Below are positions 13,602 through 14,338 of a DNA stretch of 14,338 bases, piece by piece. The notes below the pieces were generated by a model that was not told where the DNA came from, made no database searches, and saw only the letters and a list, made by a program, of their open reading frames with translations. The translations under genes and the position numbers were made by a program. The stretch lies in NCBI GenBank assembly GCA_964598425.1, contig CAZRBV010000047.1, positions 1-14,338 on the forward strand. The letters are read 5' to 3'. Source of the stretch: UBA12567 sp964598425 (GTDB lineage: Bacteria; Planctomycetota; Phycisphaerae; Phycisphaerales; SM1A02). The stretch's first letter is position 1. Each line of letters begins with the position of its first letter.

Positions 13602-13721
13602 AATGGGTGCCCTGTTGAGATCTGCCAGAAGTCGCTTGGTTTGCCCCTTGCATTTTCCGCCCCGGCCCGCGACAACATACACAGACAATCTACCGCCACA
13701 CGTGGGTGAAAGGAGTTTGCC
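13542..13721 (+). promoter_or_regulatory. Intergenic leader of the GYF-like gene with a strong ribosome binding site
   Basis: This 180-bp stretch holds the hairpin after the DUF1080 gene and then the upstream region of the next gene. AAAGGAG (13709-13715) is 6 nt before the ATG at 13722 and fixes that start. I cannot identify a clear -35/-10 pair. The strong Shine-Dalgarno sequence contrasts with the SD-less genes elsewhere in the window. Confidence 0.5.
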
Positions 13722-14255
13722 ATGACGCAGACGACTGAGGGGACTTCCAGGTATCGCGTCCGCCACGAGGGTCAGACATCACCATGGATGACCGCGGAGC
13801 AACTCAAACAGGCGACTGCGCTCGGCCAGGTGGCGAAGGAAGCCATGATTCAGCAAGCAGGCCAGGTGGAGTGGCATCAAGCTGGTGGCATCTCAGGCCT
13901 TGAGTTCCCGGCGCCGCCGGAGCCAAGTGCCGAGGAGCAGAAAGCGAAGGAGCCCGTCGATCACCATCCGCGTTTCAAGACGCTGCGTGATCTTCTCGCC
14001 AACTTCCTGCATTGCCCGGTGGCCATCAACCTTCGTCAGGCCGATCACTTCGACGAAGCAGAGTTGCTGCTCTGCTGCGAGGATCACTTCGAGGTCAACC
14101 TTCCTCGGCTCAAGACGCGGGCGTTTGTCCCGTATTCGAGAATCAAGGCTATTGCATCGGTCGAAGTTGAAGAGGGCGGCAACAAGTATCGCGACACGCA
14201 CAAGGTGCGTATCGAGGTCGAGCCCTGCCAGGCCTTCACCGCGACCGGAGATTAG
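13722..14255 (+). CDS. GYF_2-like domain protein, function unknown
   Basis: A 177-residue soluble protein, without signal peptide or membrane helix. Residues about 10-62 (YRVRHEGQTSPWMTAEQL ... EWHQAGGISGL) follow the GYF_2 layout: aromatic start, GQ..PW, helix, Q.AG..EW..A. This is a small peptide-binding fold frequent in planctomycete proteins. A Pro/Glu/Lys linker (63-83) joins it to a C-terminal domain (84-177) with a hydrophobic helix, two acidic strands around LLLCCEDHFEVNL (116-128), and VPYSRIKAIASVEVEE (136-151). I do not recognise the second domain. The start is supported by AAAGGAG 6 nt upstream. The stop codon TAG is the first triplet of a symmetric hairpin. It is probably an adaptor or regulator, but no partner can be named. 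Confidence 0.7.
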   Translation: MTQTTEGTSRYRVRHEGQTSPWMTAEQLKQATALGQVAKEAMIQQAGQVEWHQAGGISGLEFPAPPEPSAEEQKAKEPVDHHPRFKTLRDLLANFLHCPVAINLRQADHFDEAELLLCCEDHFEVNLPRLKTRAFVPYSRIKAIASVEVEEGGNKYRDTHKVRIEVEPCQAFTATGD

Positions 14256-14284
14256 CGAGGCGTCTTTCTTCGCTCGCCTCGCTA
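14253..14284. terminator. Symmetric bidirectional terminator hairpin
   Basis: TAGCGAGGCG (14253-14262) and CGCCTCGCTA (14275-14284) form a perfect 10-bp stem around a 12-nt loop, and a G-T and an A-T pair can extend it at the base. The arm on each strand begins with TAG. One is the stop of the plus-strand GYF-like gene and the other the stop of the minus-strand partial gene. A T-rich run lies in the loop, but none follows the stem. Confidence 0.7.
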
Positions 14285-14338
14285 GTCGCGGTTCATCAGG
14301 AACACGACGACGTAGTAGAACATCATCATGACCGAGGC
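14282..14338 (-). CDS. C-terminal fragment of a membrane protein (partial, runs off the window)
   Basis: Read from the window edge on the minus strand, the last 18 codons give ASVMMMFYYVVVFLMNRD followed by TAG at 14284-14282. This is a hydrophobic, helix-like segment with a charged end, as expected for the final transmembrane helix of an integral membrane protein. The position of its stop in the mirror-image hairpin supports a real gene. Too little is visible to assign a family. Confidence 0.5.
   Translation of the reverse strand, partial: ASVMMMFYYVVVFLMNRD

Overview
The window looks like a chromosomal segment of a high-GC planctomycete, most likely of the Phycisphaerae/Phycisphaerales type. 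The pointers are a secreted beta-propeller protein with a Cys-bracketed dockerin-like tail (DxDGDGDVGADD ... ADWGWC), a secreted protein with two DUF1080 domains, a small GYF-like protein, and a phosphofructokinase with pyrophosphate-type active-site residues. This placement is inference from protein style. There is no rRNA, tRNA, CRISPR array or transposase gene in the window.

Layout. Bases 1-265 hold no convincing gene, but they carry a perfect 18-bp inverted repeat around 61 bp. Bases 266-6333 form one tightly packed minus-strand run of six genes. In transcription order these are an M42 metallopeptidase, a secreted YceI-family protein, a polytopic membrane protein of unknown function, a POT-type oligopeptide transporter broken by a frameshift, and two tandem paralogous DUF481-type outer-membrane beta-barrel proteins. 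The gaps are a few bases, or the genes overlap. The likely theme is peptide uptake and turnover at the cell envelope. A 70-bp divergent promoter region separates this run from a plus-strand gene for a secreted seven-repeat FG-GAP protein with a dockerin-like C-terminus (6404-7756).

Bases 7847-12232 are a second minus-strand run: a PPi-type phosphofructokinase, a 52-residue two-helix membrane protein (DUF5993-like, very short), a DsbB-like membrane protein that lacks the catalytic cysteine pairs, and a P1B-4-type metal-transporting ATPase (SPC and HEGST motifs). The last three are translationally coupled (1-nt gap, then a 4-nt ATGA overlap) and look like one functional module at the inner membrane. 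On the other strand lie the secreted double-DUF1080 protein (12264-13541) and a cytosolic GYF-like protein (13722-14255). The right edge cuts through the C-terminus of a minus-strand membrane protein, which shares a symmetric hairpin with the GYF-like gene.

The most notable points are the metal ATPase/cysteine-poor DsbB-like/DUF5993-like module, a recurrent -10-like box about 7 bp before SD-less start codons (suggesting leaderless transcripts), the 31-bp back-to-back promoter between pfp and the DUF1080 gene, the frameshifted peptide transporter, and the symmetric terminator containing both convergent stop codons.
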